DNA of 64,000 nucleotides, from the NCBI RefSeq assembly GCF_000284075.1, contig NC_017042.1:558001-622000 (forward strand). Direction: 5' to 3'. Positions 48,604 to 58,963 of the stretch are shown here, piece by piece; position 1 is the first letter of the stretch, and each line of letters opens with the position of its first letter. This stretch comes from Rickettsia rhipicephali str. 3-7-female6-CWPP. GTDB taxonomy: Bacteria > Pseudomonadota > Alphaproteobacteria > Rickettsiales > Rickettsiaceae. The notes under the pieces were generated by a model. It did not search any database. It was not told the origin of the DNA and saw only the letters and a program-made list of their open reading frames with translations. The position numbers and the translations under genes are program-made.

Positions 48604-49705
48604 ATGTCCAAGTTAATAGAATATTTAGAAAAAATACAGGCTGAAGAAATATTAAAAGAGCTATAGAAAGACCCTGCTACTTTAAGTGTTACCGAGGTTA
48701 ATTTTGTACCACAATCACCGGTATTTGCAGTTGCTGGATACTCTAAAATTCCTGAAGATGCTTTAAATGGGTTATTTAATGCTTTACAAGGAGACGCTAC
48801 TATAAAGTAGTTAAGCACTGATAGTTTTTCGTGGAGTTTAAAATCAATAAAGTTTTTTGCTGAATTTTTTAAAGATCCGCTATACCGAATTACCGACATT
48901 AGTGTTATAAATGCTTTGAATAATGTTAATAAGATAGCTGTTCTTTTAGATACCTTAAGAGTAAACGGAACTATAGAAAATATTAAACTAGCTCATAATT
49001 ATTTAAGAGATAAGGGATTAGATATAATTTATTTAAGAAATCTATAAAAACTTTAGTATTGCAAAATACAAATATAAGATTAGACAATGGAATAATAAAT
49101 AATTTTATTAAATTTTTTAAAGAATCTAATATTGAAGCTCTTGATATTTCATCAAATCCTATAACACAAGAAAATTTAATAAAATTACTCGAAGATATAA
49201 ACGCAACAAAAATAAGCGATTTAGATATAAGTGGGATATTTTGTGATAATAATAATGTTCCTGCCTGATCCTCATTTATTAAAAATACTAAACTTGTCGG
49301 ATTGAATTGTTCATTAAGTACAGAAGTAAGCAAGGAATCAAAGAAAGCCTTATCGGATGCTATAAAAGAGAATAAAAGCTTAATTGGATGTAATATTTTA
49401 GGTTATAAGATAGGAATGAAATCTCAAGATAGACAAGCAGTGGACGCACAAATTACAGAAATAACTGATGAAAATAACCTTACTCTAAAAGATGTAGCAG
49501 AAGTTTTGAAAAATTATTATGAAAATCCTAATATAAAATATTATCAAATGAGATATTTGGTCATTATTTCAAGTGATATAAAGGATTAAATAAAAATTAC
49601 CTTAAAGAAGAATTACAAAACTTAGGCGTCACTGGTACAGAAAAATTTTTTGAAACCGTAGATAAACTTAGAGAAGGGGTAACTAGTTTCTGTGAAGAGG
49701 GCTAA
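48604..49705 (+). pseudogene. Leucine-rich-repeat-like protein gene, decayed, between ruvA and ruvB
   Basis: ATG 48604 opens MSKLIEYLEKIQAEEILKEL, followed in frame by two TAG stops (near 48664 and 48808) and by FFAEFFKDPLYRITDISVI. A frameshift near 49050 leads to NGIINNFIKFF and IEALDISSNPITQENLIKLL, the pattern of a leucine-rich repeat (LxISxNxI). A TGA at 49266-49268 and another frameshift near 49580 precede a tail ending TSFCEEG at 49705. Leucine-rich-repeat proteins in intracellular bacteria are often effectors. This one cannot be made whole. Confidence 0.6.
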
Positions 49706-49780
49706 TATAAAAGTCTAAAATAATTTATAGCATAAAACTATTTTTTAGCTATTATTAGTCATTATATTCGATTTAAAATA

Positions 49781-50812
49781 ATGACTAATATATTATTATC
49801 ACCTGAAAAAAGTGAAAATGATCAAGAATTGCCGATAAGGCCGTCATATTTGCAAGAATTTGTCGGTCAACAGCAGATTAAAGAAAATCTTTCGGTATTT
49901 ATTAAGGCTGCAAAATCTCGAAATGAGCATCTTGATCATACTTTATTTTACGGTCCGCCCGGGCTTGGTAAAACTACGCTTGCTAAAATTATCTCTAACG
50001 AAATCGGCGGTAATTTTAAATCCACCTCCGGTCCTGCTATACTTAAGGTAGCTGATCTTGCTGCTATTCTTACCAATCTTGAAAGGAACGATGTATTATT
50101 TATTGATGAAATCCACCGCTTAAATACTGCGGTTGAAGAGGTTTTATATCCTGCTATGGAAGATTTTGAGCTTGATATAATTATCGGTGAAGGATCTGCC
50201 GCAAGGTCAGTGAAAATAACCTTGCCGAAATTTACCTTAATCGGTGCTACCACACGCCTCGGGCTGCTTAGTAATCCTTTGCGTGATAGGTTCGGTATTC
50301 CTATGCGGCTAAATTTTTATAATACCGAGGAATTGAAGAAAGTTCTAAATAGAGCAAGTAAACTACTTGATATTGATTTGACCGATTCGGGTTCTGAAGA
50401 AATAGCTAAACGAAGTAGAGGAACGCCAAGAATTGCATTAAGATTGCTTCGTCGTATAAGAGATTTTGCAGCAGTGGACGGTAAATCAAGAGTAGATAAG
50501 GAAATCTCTGATTTTGGGTTAAGTCGTTTGGAAGTTGATCGCATAGGACTTGATAGCAATGATTATCGTTATCTAAAATTCATAGCGGATAATTATAACG
50601 GCGGTCCTGTCGGAATTGAAACGATCGCAGCTGCCTTGTCTGAACAACGTGACGCACTTGAAGAAACCATAGAGCCTTATCTTATACAGATAGGTTTACT
50701 ACAAAGAACTCCTAGAGGTAGGGTAATCACGATTGCCGCTTTTGAGCATTTGAAAATGCCTGTACCGAATCAATCAAATCATCAATTTAATATTTTTAAC
50801 GAGAATGAATAA
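49781..50812 (+). CDS. ruvB: Holliday junction DNA helicase subunit RuvB
   Basis: A 343-residue AAA+ motor for branch migration. It has Walker [17 protein letters not shown], Walker [13 protein letters not shown], sensor 1 [12 protein letters not shown], the Arg finger region [13 protein letters not shown], and the C-terminal winged helix ([31 protein letters not shown]). It is full length and ends overlapping msbA by 8 bases. Confidence 0.98.
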   Translation: MTNILLSPEKSENDQELPIRPSYLQEFVGQQQIKENLSVFIKAAKSRNEHLDHTLFYGPPGLGKTTLAKIISNEIGGNFKSTSGPAILKVADLAAILTNLERNDVLFIDEIHRLNTAVEEVLYPAMEDFELDIIIGEGSAARSVKITLPKFTLIGATTRLGLLSNPLRDRFGIPMRLNFYNTEELKKVLNRASKLLDIDLTDSGSEEIAKRSRGTPRIALRLLRRIRDFAAVDGKSRVDKEISDFGLSRLEVDRIGLDSNDYRYLKFIADNYNGGPVGIETIAAALSEQRDALEETIEPYLIQIGLLQRTPRGRVITIAAFEHLKMPVPNQSNHQFNIFNENE

Positions 50813-52568
50813 CAATAATTTAAATGATAACTACACAGCCACAGATGTTATAAAAAGGCTGATAAAAGATCATGTTAAACCTTACGCAAATAAAATATAT
50901 TTTTCGATATTTTGTATGGTTGTTGCAGCACTTTGTACGGCAGTGATCGTACATGCGGCTAGACCTATTATTGATAAGGTTTTTTTAACGCATGATAAAA
51001 AAATGCTTATAATAATGCCTATAGTGCTTACTGTAACTTTTGTTATAAAAGGAATTTCAGAGTATTATCAGAATTATATAATAAAATTTGTTGGGCAAAG
51101 GGTACTAAACGATTTACAGATAAAAATGTATGAGCATTTGTTATTTGCCGATATTTCTTTTATTCACAACCAATCTTCAGGACGTTTAATATCTCGTTTT
51201 ACTAATGATATTTCTTTGATGCGTGGAGCTGTTTCTAACTTACTTGTCGGATGTGCTAAACATTTCCTAACTGTAGTATGTTTAATAGCAACAATGTTTC
51301 ATTTAGAACCGCTATTATCTTGCGTAGTTTTTCTTGTTTTCCCTTTAGCTGTTTATCCGGTGCAAAGGATGGGTAGAAAGATAAGAAGAATATTTGCACA
51401 GTCACAAGAAGAGCTTGGGCATTATACCTCTCGGCTTGATGAAACATTTCAGTCAATTAAGATTATTAAATCTTTTGTAGGCGAAAAAATAGAAAGTAAT
51501 AGAGCATCGTTGATTATTAATAATATTTTAGAGTTCTACAAAAAAACATCTAAGCTAGATGCGATGGTTTCACCGATTATGGAGGGTTTAAGCGGTTTTG
51601 CAGTTGGAGGGATGGTATGGTACGGAGGTAATCTAGTCCTTGAGGGGAAAAGTACGCCAGGGGCTCTTTTTGCTTTTTTGGCTTCTTTTGCAGCGGCTTA
51701 TAGACCGTTTAAAAGTTTGGTATCGTTAAATATTAATTTACAAGAAGGAATAGCAGCAGCTAAGAGGGTATTTAGTATTTTGGATACCGAGCCTCTTATT
51801 AAAGATCATGAAGATGCTAAAGACGTAGATTTATATAATCCACAAATTACTTTTGAAAAACTAGCTTTAAGGTTTGAGAGTAAAATAGCTATAAAATATA
51901 TAGATTTAAGGCTAGAGCCTCATAAAATTATTGCGTTTGTCGGGCGTTCAGGTAGTGCTAAGACTTCGCTTAGTAATTTATTAGTGCGTTTTTATGATCC
52001 AAATGAAGGAAGAATTTTAATTAATAATCATGATATTAAAGATATTAAGCTTACTTCACTTAGAAGTCAGATTTCCTTAGTTACTCAAGATACTCATTTA
52101 TTTGATACAAGCGTTGCAGAAAATATAGCATACGGTCAGGAAAACGCTACAAGAGAAGAAATAATTAGAGCAGCAAAATATGCCGATGCTCATGAGTTTA
52201 TTATGCATCTGCCGAACGGTTACGACACGCAGATAGGGGGGCAGGGGACGACTCTTTCAGGCGGTCAGCGTCAGCGTTTATCTATTGCTAGAGCTTTCTT
52301 AAAAGATGCCCCTATTTTAATTTGGGATGAAGCAACAAGCAGCTTAGACCAAGCTTCCGAACAGAAAATTCTAGAATCGTTAAAGAAATTACGCCAAGGA
52401 AAAACCACTTTAATTATTACGCATCGTTTAAGCAGTATTACCGATCTTGATAATATTATCGTCATGAAAAACGGTGAGATTTGTGAACAAGGAACTCATA
52501 CACAATTGCTTAAGAATAAAGATGAATATTATAGGTTGTATAATAAGGAGTTAAGAGAAAATGCTTGA
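50805..52568 (+). CDS. msbA: MsbA-like lipid A/lipid ABC exporter with altered P-loop
   Basis: A 587-residue half-transporter (six-helix membrane domain, then ATPase) that flips lipid A-core or phospholipid across the inner membrane as a dimer. The ATPase has Q-loop [12 protein letters not shown], signature [17 protein letters not shown], Walker [14 protein letters not shown] and the H-loop IITHRLSS. Walker A reads GRSGSAKTS: Ala385 (codon 51957-51959) stands where Gly before Lys is almost invariant. This could impair ATP binding. Otherwise the gene looks intact. The start overlaps ruvB by 8 bases. Confidence 0.92.
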   Translation: MNNNNLNDNYTATDVIKRLIKDHVKPYANKIYFSIFCMVVAALCTAVIVHAARPIIDKVFLTHDKKMLIIMPIVLTVTFVIKGISEYYQNYIIKFVGQRVLNDLQIKMYEHLLFADISFIHNQSSGRLISRFTNDISLMRGAVSNLLVGCAKHFLTVVCLIATMFHLEPLLSCVVFLVFPLAVYPVQRMGRKIRRIFAQSQEELGHYTSRLDETFQSIKIIKSFVGEKIESNRASLIINNILEFYKKTSKLDAMVSPIMEGLSGFAVGGMVWYGGNLVLEGKSTPGALFAFLASFAAAYRPFKSLVSLNINLQEGIAAAKRVFSILDTEPLIKDHEDAKDVDLYNPQITFEKLALRFESKIAIKYIDLRLEPHKIIAFVGRSGSAKTSLSNLLVRFYDPNEGRILINNHDIKDIKLTSLRSQISLVTQDTHLFDTSVAENIAYGQENATREEIIRAAKYADAHEFIMHLPNGYDTQIGGQGTTLSGGQRQRLSIARAFLKDAPILIWDEATSSLDQASEQKILESLKKLRQGKTTLIITHRLSSITDLDNIIVMKNGEICEQGTHTQLLKNKDEYYRLYNKELRENA

Positions 52569-52631
52569 TTTATAAAGTAAATAGCTTATATTTCTTAATT
52601 TTATTAATTATTATTGCAACACTAATATTTT

Positions 52632-52728
52632 CGTCATTGCGAGGAAATTATGTAAGTAATTGACGAAGCAATCTCAGGATGCTTGACAAGATTGTCACGT
52701 CGGGACCATGTCCCTCCTCGCAATGATG
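52632..52728. repeat. RPE between msbA and ampG
   Basis: CGTCATTGCGAGG ... AAGCAATCTCAGG ... AAGATTGTCACGTCGG ... CGCAATGATG. Confidence 0.82.
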
Positions 52729-52746
52729 ATTTAATGAAATATCACA

Positions 52747-53991
52747 ATGCTCATTACCAAGGTTTTTAAAGACTATCGATTATTTGAAATATTTATTTTA
52801 GGAATAGTTAGCGGTATGCCGCTGGTTATAATTTTTTCTACTCTTGCGGTATGGTTAAAAGAATCCGGTATAGATATCGCCGTTATTACTACTTTTGCGG
52901 TTGCAAGGTTATCATATTCGTTAAAAGTATTTTGGTCGCCTCTAGTCGACAATTTTAAAATACCTTTTTTAAGTAGGTGGGGACATCGAAAAAGTTGGCT
53001 TATATTATGTAGCTCTTTAATGGCTTTAGTACTAATTGCTATGAGCAAGGAAAATCCTGAAGTTTCTTTAACTTCTTTATATTTTTTGACTATATTATTA
53101 GGCTTTTTATCTAGCACGTTTGATATTGCCGTTGATGCGTTGCGTATAAATAAGTTTGATCAAGAAACACAAAGCATAGCTAGTGCAACCGCAGTATTCG
53201 GTTATCGAATCGGTATGCTTATTACAGGGGCAGGTGCTTTGTACCTTGCAGAAATAACTGGAAATAATTGGCAACTAACTTTCTGTGTTATAGCTATAAT
53301 ATTTGTCGTTGCAACGATATTTATAATAACCGTAAACGAAAAAGAATTAGTAAGAGAAAAAATTAATATTATTTCTATTATTTCATGGATTTCTACAGTA
53401 ATTAATCCTTTCAAGGATTTTTTCAAAAGAGAATTTGCCACAACTATTTTACTTGCGGTAATATTTTTTAAATTAGGCGATGCTATGCTTGGAGCGGTTG
53501 CCTCACCTTTTTATATAGAGCTTGGTTATACAAAAGGCGAAATAGCAATAATAGCTAAACTTTATGGATTGATTGCAACCTTAGTCGGCGGTTTTGTCGG
53601 TGGTATTGTAATGTATAGGGTGGGGAATTTTAAAGGTTTGATTATTACCGGTATTGCCCAAAGCTTAACGCATTTTGCATTTATTTGGCTTAATCATCAG
53701 CCTCCTTCTTTTGAAGCTTTATTAATTGCTATTACTATAGAGAATTTTGCTGCCGCTATGGGTGCTACTGCTTTAGTCGGATATATAGGTAATTTATGTA
53801 ATAAAAAATATTCCGCAACACAATATGCTTTACTTAGTAGTGCTAGTAGTTTATGTAACAATACTGTCACTATTTATGCTGGAAAACTCGTAAATATGAT
53901 GGGCTGGGACGTTTTTTTCATCTTTACTATAATTTTAGCCTTGCCTGCTTTGTTTATATTAATGTATCTTAATAAAAAGGTTAATGTGTAG
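52747..53991 (+). CDS. ampG: AmpG-like muropeptide permease (MFS)
   Basis: A 414-residue MFS transporter of the AmpG type, which imports anhydromuropeptides from the periplasm for recycling. Family segments are [35 protein letters not shown] with [11 protein letters not shown], and [13 protein letters not shown] with [22 protein letters not shown]. It has about twelve helices. Together with the carboxypeptidase downstream and the transglycosylase at the end of the window it fits peptidoglycan turnover, though the AmpD-like protein here lacks catalytic residues. Confidence 0.92.
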   Translation: MLITKVFKDYRLFEIFILGIVSGMPLVIIFSTLAVWLKESGIDIAVITTFAVARLSYSLKVFWSPLVDNFKIPFLSRWGHRKSWLILCSSLMALVLIAMSKENPEVSLTSLYFLTILLGFLSSTFDIAVDALRINKFDQETQSIASATAVFGYRIGMLITGAGALYLAEITGNNWQLTFCVIAIIFVVATIFIITVNEKELVREKINIISIISWISTVINPFKDFFKREFATTILLAVIFFKLGDAMLGAVASPFYIELGYTKGEIAIIAKLYGLIATLVGGFVGGIVMYRVGNFKGLIITGIAQSLTHFAFIWLNHQPPSFEALLIAITIENFAAAMGATALVGYIGNLCNKKYSATQYALLSSASSLCNNTVTIYAGKLVNMMGWDVFFIFTIILALPALFILMYLNKKVNV

Positions 53992-54007
53992 TAAGTATTA
54001 TTTTCAT

Positions 54008-54124
54008 CGTCATTGCAAGCGACCGTAGTAGGAAGGGTGACAATCTAGGAAAATAATAAGAAAATGCTATGCATTTTTTACTGGATTGCTTCGTCAAAAT
54101 TTTCAATTTTGTCTCGCAATGATG
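54008..54124. repeat. RPE between ampG and the D,D-carboxypeptidase gene
   Basis: CGTCATTGCAAGCGACC ... ACTGGATTGCTTCGTC ... CTCGCAATGATGA, with an additional inverted pair AAAATTTTCAATTTT near the right end. Confidence 0.75.
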
Positions 54125-54170
54125 AAAAATCACACTTGATTTAGTTTGAATAATATTTTATTTATTTAAA

Positions 54171-55091
54171 ATGTTTAGGGAATTTTTATTACCTTATATT
54201 TTTGTCGTAACATTTTTCTTTGCTCCTATAAGCGAAGCAACAAAAGCCGTAAAAAATACCCCTAAACCTCCTGTTCAAACTAGTTTAGTCATTGATGCAA
54301 AAAGCGGTAAAGTGTTGCAGGCCCATAATTCACAAATTCGGGTTTATCCCGCTTCTTTAACTAAGCTAATGACTCTATACTTAATGTTTGAAGCAATTGA
54401 AGCCGGTAAGTTACCTTTAGATAAAAAATTACTTGTATCAGCAAAAGCTTCAAAAATGCCGCCTTGTAAGCTGGGTTTAAAAGCAGGGGAAACTATAACC
54501 GTTCGAGAGGCAATTAATGGATTAATTATAAAATCTGCTAATGATGCTGCTGTAACGGTTGCTGAGGGCATGAAAGGTTCAGAGAAAGCTTTTGCTCATT
54601 TAATGAATATTAAAGCTAAACAGCTCGGTATGAAGAATACCTATTTTAAAAATGCTTCAGGTTGGCATGACCCATTGCAGCAAACTACCGCAAGAGATAT
54701 GGCTAAACTTGCTATGGCTTTGAAGAGAGATTATCCTAAATTTTATCCGTTATTTGCTAAAACCAGCTTTGTATTTCGTGGAAACGTAGTAAACGGACAT
54801 AATAGGGTTACTAAAAATTATCAAGGTGCAGAAGGGATGAAAACAGGTTTTCATACACCGGCAGGTTATAATTTAGTAACTACTGCTTCTAGGAACGGTA
54901 AATCATTGATTGCCGTTGTTACAGGCTGCAAAAGTGCCGCATCTCGTGATCAAAAGATGATGGGGCTACTAGATCAGCATTTTAATATTAAGCCTATAGT
55001 CCCTAAATATTCAATCAAGCTTGCCTCTAATAATAAATCTACTACAAAAGTTAAATCAAAAATAATAAAGAAAAAGAATATACGTAGTTGA
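54171..55091 (+). CDS. D-alanyl-D-alanine carboxypeptidase (penicillin-binding protein)
   Basis: A 306-residue low-molecular-weight PBP (peptidase S11) trimming peptidoglycan stem peptides in the periplasm. A signal peptide covers about residues 1-23. The active-site motifs are SLTK (Ser62, Lys65) in YPASLTKLMTLYLMFE, the S-x-N motif in IIKSANDAAVTVAE, and KTG in GMKTGFHTPAG. It ends in a basic Lys/Ser-rich tail (KSKIIKKKN) in place of the usual membrane-anchoring domain, so it is a short DacF/DacA-like form. Confidence 0.95.
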   Translation: MFREFLLPYIFVVTFFFAPISEATKAVKNTPKPPVQTSLVIDAKSGKVLQAHNSQIRVYPASLTKLMTLYLMFEAIEAGKLPLDKKLLVSAKASKMPPCKLGLKAGETITVREAINGLIIKSANDAAVTVAEGMKGSEKAFAHLMNIKAKQLGMKNTYFKNASGWHDPLQQTTARDMAKLAMALKRDYPKFYPLFAKTSFVFRGNVVNGHNRVTKNYQGAEGMKTGFHTPAGYNLVTTASRNGKSLIAVVTGCKSAASRDQKMMGLLDQHFNIKPIVPKYSIKLASNNKSTTKVKSKIIKKKNIRS

Positions 55092-55099
55092 TATGTATA

Positions 55100-55199
55100 G
55101 TCATTACGAGACCACAAAGTGGTCGCGGCAATCTCATGAGGTAATACAAAAACTCCTGAGATTGCTTCGTCGAAACTTAAGTTGCTCCTCGCAATGACG
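55100..55199. repeat. RPE between the D,D-carboxypeptidase and rlpA
   Basis: GTCATTACGAGACC ... GGCAATCTCATG ... GAGATTGCTTCGTCG ... GCAATGACG, then an outer-arm copy CGAGCCATGCAACAACACC at 55208-55226. Confidence 0.8.
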
Positions 55200-55260
55200 T
55201 TAAAAATCGAGCCATGCAACAACACCTACGACTACTGACGATTTAATATTCACACATCTT

Positions 55261-56214
55261 TTAAGGATTTACTACCAATTTATACTTTAAATTTACAAGT
55301 TTTATATGACAATTAACGCTACATTTATTGTTTTTTGTACCTTTAGTAGATGAAGATTTTTTAGAGTTTTTAGCTAAAGTTTTACTTTGTGGTTTTTTTA
55401 GATTAATATTTTTTAGAAATTTCTCAGTTTCATTAGGTAAATATTCTATTTTTACTTTAGTTATACCTTGATTTTTAAATGCTAAAATTTCAGCCGCTTT
55501 TTGAGAAACATCTATTATACGATTTTTCTTAAAAGGACCTCTATCATTAACCATTAAAATTACTGCTTTATTATTGGCTTTGTTGGTAACTTTAACTAAG
55601 CAAGGGAGCGGAAGAGTTTTATGTGCAGCAGTTAATAAATTTCTATTAAATCTATCGCCGTTAGCTGTTTTTTTACCGTGAAAACCGTCTTTACGTCCAC
55701 CGTACCATGAGGCATAACCTGTTTCGGTAAAAGATTTAGGGTTGTGAGGTTTGTAAGTCTTTCCTTTTATTTTATAATTTTTACCGACTTTATAATGTCC
55801 TTTATAAGTTAGATTATGAGGATCATCTTTTGATAATTCTTTGTAAGAATATTTGTGGGAATAAGGTAATCTTTTTGAGGTATTACAACCGCTTAGACCA
55901 AAACAAAAAATTAACAAAAGTAATAAACCCTTGGCATAACTTGCTCCTAAAGGTAATTTGTATACCGTAGATACTTCAAGATTTGGTACGTCAAATTTCG
56001 GGATTCGCCTGTGTTCACGTATTTTTATACGCTGTGCAGGCTCACCACTTATTTGATTTCCAACTTTTGAAATATCTACGGTATACGTCAATCCGGTACT
56101 CGTATCCTCACATACTAAAGTGTACGCTGCGGTGCTACGTGCCGTGTTTCCTTCAAATTTTTCTTTATTAGCTTCGTTCTGCAAGAGGTCTAATTTGAAT
56201 TTATGATTCTTCAC
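55261..56214 (-). CDS. rlpA: RlpA-like septal ring lipoprotein with RPE1-type insert in the signal peptide
   Basis: A 317-residue lipoprotein with a double-psi beta-barrel RlpA domain ([21 protein letters not shown] with the catalytic Asp region, [39 protein letters not shown]) that cleaves glycan strands at the septum. The lipobox LSGC puts the lipidated Cys at residue 110. A normal signal would start only about 20 residues earlier. Residues about 9-96 are an insert: an RPE1-like peptide ([20 protein letters not shown] ... [11 protein letters not shown]) itself interrupted by another palindromic element (55960-56086). The hydrophobic core [10 protein letters not shown] is intact, so export may still work. 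Confidence 0.9.
   Translation of the reverse strand: MKNHKFKLDLLQNEANKEKFEGNTARSTAAYTLVCEDTSTGLTYTVDISKVGNQISGEPAQRIKIREHRRIPKFDVPNLEVSTVYKLPLGASYAKGLLLLLIFCFGLSGCNTSKRLPYSHKYSYKELSKDDPHNLTYKGHYKVGKNYKIKGKTYKPHNPKSFTETGYASWYGGRKDGFHGKKTANGDRFNRNLLTAAHKTLPLPCLVKVTNKANNKAVILMVNDRGPFKKNRIIDVSQKAAEILAFKNQGITKVKIEYLPNETEKFLKNINLKKPQSKTLAKNSKKSSSTKGTKNNKCSVNCHIKLVNLKYKLVVNP
55960..56086. repeat. Palindromic element nested in an RPE1-like insert
   Basis: A 127-bp element with perfect 14-bp terminal inverted repeats (GTATACCGTAGATA at 55960-55973, reverse complement at 56073-56086). It lies inside the RPE1-like coding insert of rlpA and is itself in frame (residues about 44-85). Confidence 0.75.
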
Positions 56215-56825
56215 TATTCACTATTATCATTATTTGTGTTAAAGGTATTCATTATTTTAGCGTAACACACAACTTTTTCAACGCCTTTTATTTTTGATGC
56301 AATAGAAGCAAGCTTTTCTAGCTCTTCTTCTGATCTTGCAACTCCAAATAAATAAACAATATTATCTATAGTTAGAATAGTATAATTAGCAAATTTAATG
56401 TCTTTTCTGACTAAATTTTTAGCTTTAATTTGCGTGGTTATCATACTATCTTTAGTATATTGGGCTAAGTCAAAATGATTACTGTTTTTATTTACTTTCA
56501 ACTCATTAATAACTTCTTTTACGCTTTTTTGATTCCAAGCAATTTCTACGGCTTTTAACGCATCAGATTCTTTTTGAATATTTCCTGTTAATAATACTCT
56601 TCCTTGTGATACTTCAACTTTTATTTTAGTACCTAAATCTCTAAAATTATTTTTTACTAAATCAGCTTTAATGCTGGCAGAAATCCTTGAATCATTTAAT
56701 GTTTCAGACATTGGTTGATCTTTTGAAACAACAATGCCAGTAGTGGTTGCTGCGGTAAAAATAGCAGGTAAACAAGCAGATAGACTAAAAGAAAGAGCTA
56801 TAAAAATTAGAACTTGTAATATCAT
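56214..56825 (-). CDS. BON-domain lipoprotein (OsmY/DolP type)
   Basis: A 203-residue lipoprotein. The signal peptide with lipobox LSAC (lipidated Cys at about residue 18) is followed by two BON domains: [20 protein letters not shown] with [14 protein letters not shown], and [19 protein letters not shown] with [21 protein letters not shown]. DolP-type proteins bind anionic phospholipids at the outer membrane and division site. It precedes rlpA with a 1-base overlap, so the two envelope lipoproteins form one operon. Confidence 0.9.
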   Translation of the reverse strand: MILQVLIFIALSFSLSACLPAIFTAATTTGIVVSKDQPMSETLNDSRISASIKADLVKNNFRDLGTKIKVEVSQGRVLLTGNIQKESDALKAVEIAWNQKSVKEVINELKVNKNSNHFDLAQYTKDSMITTQIKAKNLVRKDIKFANYTILTIDNIVYLFGVARSEEELEKLASIASKIKGVEKVVCYAKIMNTFNTNNDNSE

Positions 56826-56899
56826 AACAATAGTACCCTACGATTTTTAAAAAGCCATCAGTGTTATCTCTGTGAAAGCAGGGATCCAGTGCTTTTCTG

Positions 56900-57000
56900 T
56901 GTCATCCCGCGACTTGATCGTGGGATCCAGCTTAAAATACTAATAATATTAGTATTTTAAATTGTTTGTATGGACCCCGTGGTTAAGCCACGGGGTGACA
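56900..57000. repeat. RPE upstream of the BON lipoprotein gene
   Basis: TGTCATCCCGCGACTTGATC ... CCCCGTGGTTAAGCCACGGGGTGACA, with a TAATAATATTAGTA centre. Remnant half GTGAAAGCAGGGATCC at 56872-56887. An outer-arm copy GTCCATGCAACAAAGCC is at 57016-57032. Confidence 0.82.
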
Positions 57001-57075
57001 CAGTGGATTTGACCGGTCCATGCAACAAAGCCTACGCGGTAATGACATAAAGTAAAAATAGTAAGGTATTATATA

Positions 57076-57618
57076 TCATATCTTACTATCCGGTAATTTA
57101 TTCTTTAATAAAAGAGGTAATTGCAGTAAAATAAATATAACAGTAATAGGTATTACACCGAATACTTTGAATTTTACCCATGTTTCATCTGAGAAATTAC
57201 GCCAAACTACTTCATTAACTACAGCCATAAAAAAGAAAAAAGCCGCTGTTCTATAGCTTAAGGTTATCCAGCTTTCTTCTTTAAGACGTACTATACTCTC
57301 TAAAGCATATTTGATAAAAGGATTTTTTCTTATACCGCTCATGAGAAATATTATTCCAAAAATAACATATAATATAGTAGGTTTGATTTTTATATACATT
57401 GAATTGCCGCTAATTAAAGTAATGCTTCCCGAAACTAATAAAACAGTCGTAGAAATAATAGAAAGCTTGGATACTTTCTTATCTATAACATAACAAAGGG
57501 TAATACAAATAACAGAGGTAATAAGCATATAAAGAGTAGCGTGTTGTATACCGCCTCCATAAAAAAAGCCTGCAAAAAATGCTATTATCGGACCAATTTC
57601 TGATAAAAGTTTTAACAT
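57076..57618 (-). CDS. yciB: Inner-membrane septation protein YciB (IspZ family)
   Basis: A 180-residue membrane protein with five or six helices of the YciB/intracellular septation protein A family: the N-terminal LLSEIGPIIAFFAGFFYGGG, the central NPFIKYALESIVRLKEESWITLSYR and VNEVVWRNFSDETWVKFKVFG. It is associated with cell envelope and division integrity in other bacteria. It lies 24 bases downstream of the FTR1 permease gene. Confidence 0.92.
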   Translation of the reverse strand: MLKLLSEIGPIIAFFAGFFYGGGIQHATLYMLITSVICITLCYVIDKKVSKLSIISTTVLLVSGSITLISGNSMYIKIKPTILYVIFGIIFLMSGIRKNPFIKYALESIVRLKEESWITLSYRTAAFFFFMAVVNEVVWRNFSDETWVKFKVFGVIPITVIFILLQLPLLLKNKLPDSKI

Positions 57619-57642
57619 ATTTAATTGTTCTCTTTGATAAAA

Positions 57643-58491
57643 TTAATTTGATTCATTTTTTTGTACTGATATTAAGTTATTTTTGGAATGTCTTAATTTT
57701 ATTTGTATGACAATATTTATCAGTAATATAGTAGTAAAATAAGCCAGTACTTGTAGCCCGTTAGGTCTTGCAATATAACCGGTAACAATATGTAAGATTT
57801 TACCTATCATACTTCTATCTGCTATTAACCATGAACTATCCCAAAGTTGATCGGATAAAAACATAACTAGACCGGAAGAGGTTAAAATACCTGCAGCACT
57901 TGCTGCAAATCCGCCTGCTATTAGCATTAATAATACGGTAGAGATTTTAAAAATATATTTTTGATTAGCAATCTTAATGAAACCAAAATATATTACTAAA
58001 CCAAGTAAGAAGCCACTTGTAGCACCTATTATCACTCCTTGCAGGTAAATACTGCTTGATATTGTTTCAACTGAAGATATGCTATATACTAAAATAATAA
58101 TTTCTGCACCTTCTCGTAAGATAGTAGTGGCAACTAAAAAAACCAACATGAAATAACTGGCATTACCTTCATGAATTTTTACTGATAAGTCGTTTATATG
58201 TTGCTTTACTTTTATACCGTAACCTTGCATCCATATTATTGTCCAGCTAATCAGAATTGTTATTAGTATCATAATTCCGGAATCGAATAACTCGTCGCCT
58301 ATTCCGCCAAAAGATAAAGATAATTTACGTGTAAAAAATGCAAAAATTGAAGCAAATACTACTCCAAGCATTACTCCAGCAATAATATAAAGACGAGATT
58401 TTTCTATTTGTTTTGTTACGACGAGTATTACACCAAGTAATAAGGATATTTCTAAACATTCACGAAACACTACTAAAGCAATTTTAAACAT
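57643..58491 (-). CDS. FTR1-family iron permease
   Basis: A 282-residue permease with seven helices and the two iron-binding R-E-x-x-E motifs: RECLEISLLLG near the N-terminus and LREGAEIIILVYSIS in the fourth helix. Family members import Fe(III) or oxidised Fe(II) across the inner membrane. It is 9 bases from the cupredoxin-like gene, which probably supplies a periplasmic copper-protein partner. Confidence 0.93.
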   Translation of the reverse strand: MFKIALVVFRECLEISLLLGVILVVTKQIEKSRLYIIAGVMLGVVFASIFAFFTRKLSLSFGGIGDELFDSGIMILITILISWTIIWMQGYGIKVKQHINDLSVKIHEGNASYFMLVFLVATTILREGAEIIILVYSISSVETISSSIYLQGVIIGATSGFLLGLVIYFGFIKIANQKYIFKISTVLLMLIAGGFAASAAGILTSSGLVMFLSDQLWDSSWLIADRSMIGKILHIVTGYIARPNGLQVLAYFTTILLINIVIQIKLRHSKNNLISVQKNESN

Positions 58492-58500
58492 ATTTTTTAT

Positions 58501-58881
58501 CTAATCATTAACAATTATAAAACCCTGAGCTGTATCTTGATGAAAATCTCCAAAAAATTCATATTTTCCGGACTTGAGAGGTGCAAGTATAATATGTATG
58601 GACTCATTTGGCATAACTATTTTTTCACGATGTAAATCATGACTTTCAAACTCTTCTACCGTATCATCTTCATTATGAACAATTAACCTTATCTTAGTCG
58701 ATTTTGGTACTTCAACTATATTCGGAATAAATTTATGATCTTGTATAGCTATCTTTACTTCTAATATATTATCGTTTGTTTTATTATCGGAACTCTTACT
58801 TGTAGAGATATAAATAATTACTGCTAACAATATTAAACCTACTAATATAATAATATTTTTGTTTTTTTTAATAATGTCCAT
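58501..58881 (-). CDS. Membrane-anchored cupredoxin-domain protein
   Basis: A 126-residue protein with an N-terminal membrane anchor (NIIILVGLILLAVIIYIS) and one cupredoxin-like domain (EVKIAIQDHKFIPNIVEVPKS, LIVHNEDDTVEEFESHDLHREKIV, KSGKYEFFGDFHQDTAQGFIIV). His in EFESHDLHRE and HQDTAQG are possible metal ligands, and the usual Cys is absent. It resembles the EfeO N-terminal domain. Adjacent to the FTR1 permease gene, it likely assists iron uptake. Confidence 0.85.
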   Translation of the reverse strand: MDIIKKNKNIIILVGLILLAVIIYISTSKSSDNKTNDNILEVKIAIQDHKFIPNIVEVPKSTKIRLIVHNEDDTVEEFESHDLHREKIVMPNESIHIILAPLKSGKYEFFGDFHQDTAQGFIIVND

Positions 58882-58963
58882 ACTCCTAGCGTAATTGAAG
58901 TTTAAAGTAAGATGCTTATATACTCGTTTAATTTGAGTGTTAAATTTTTAATAATTACAAAAT

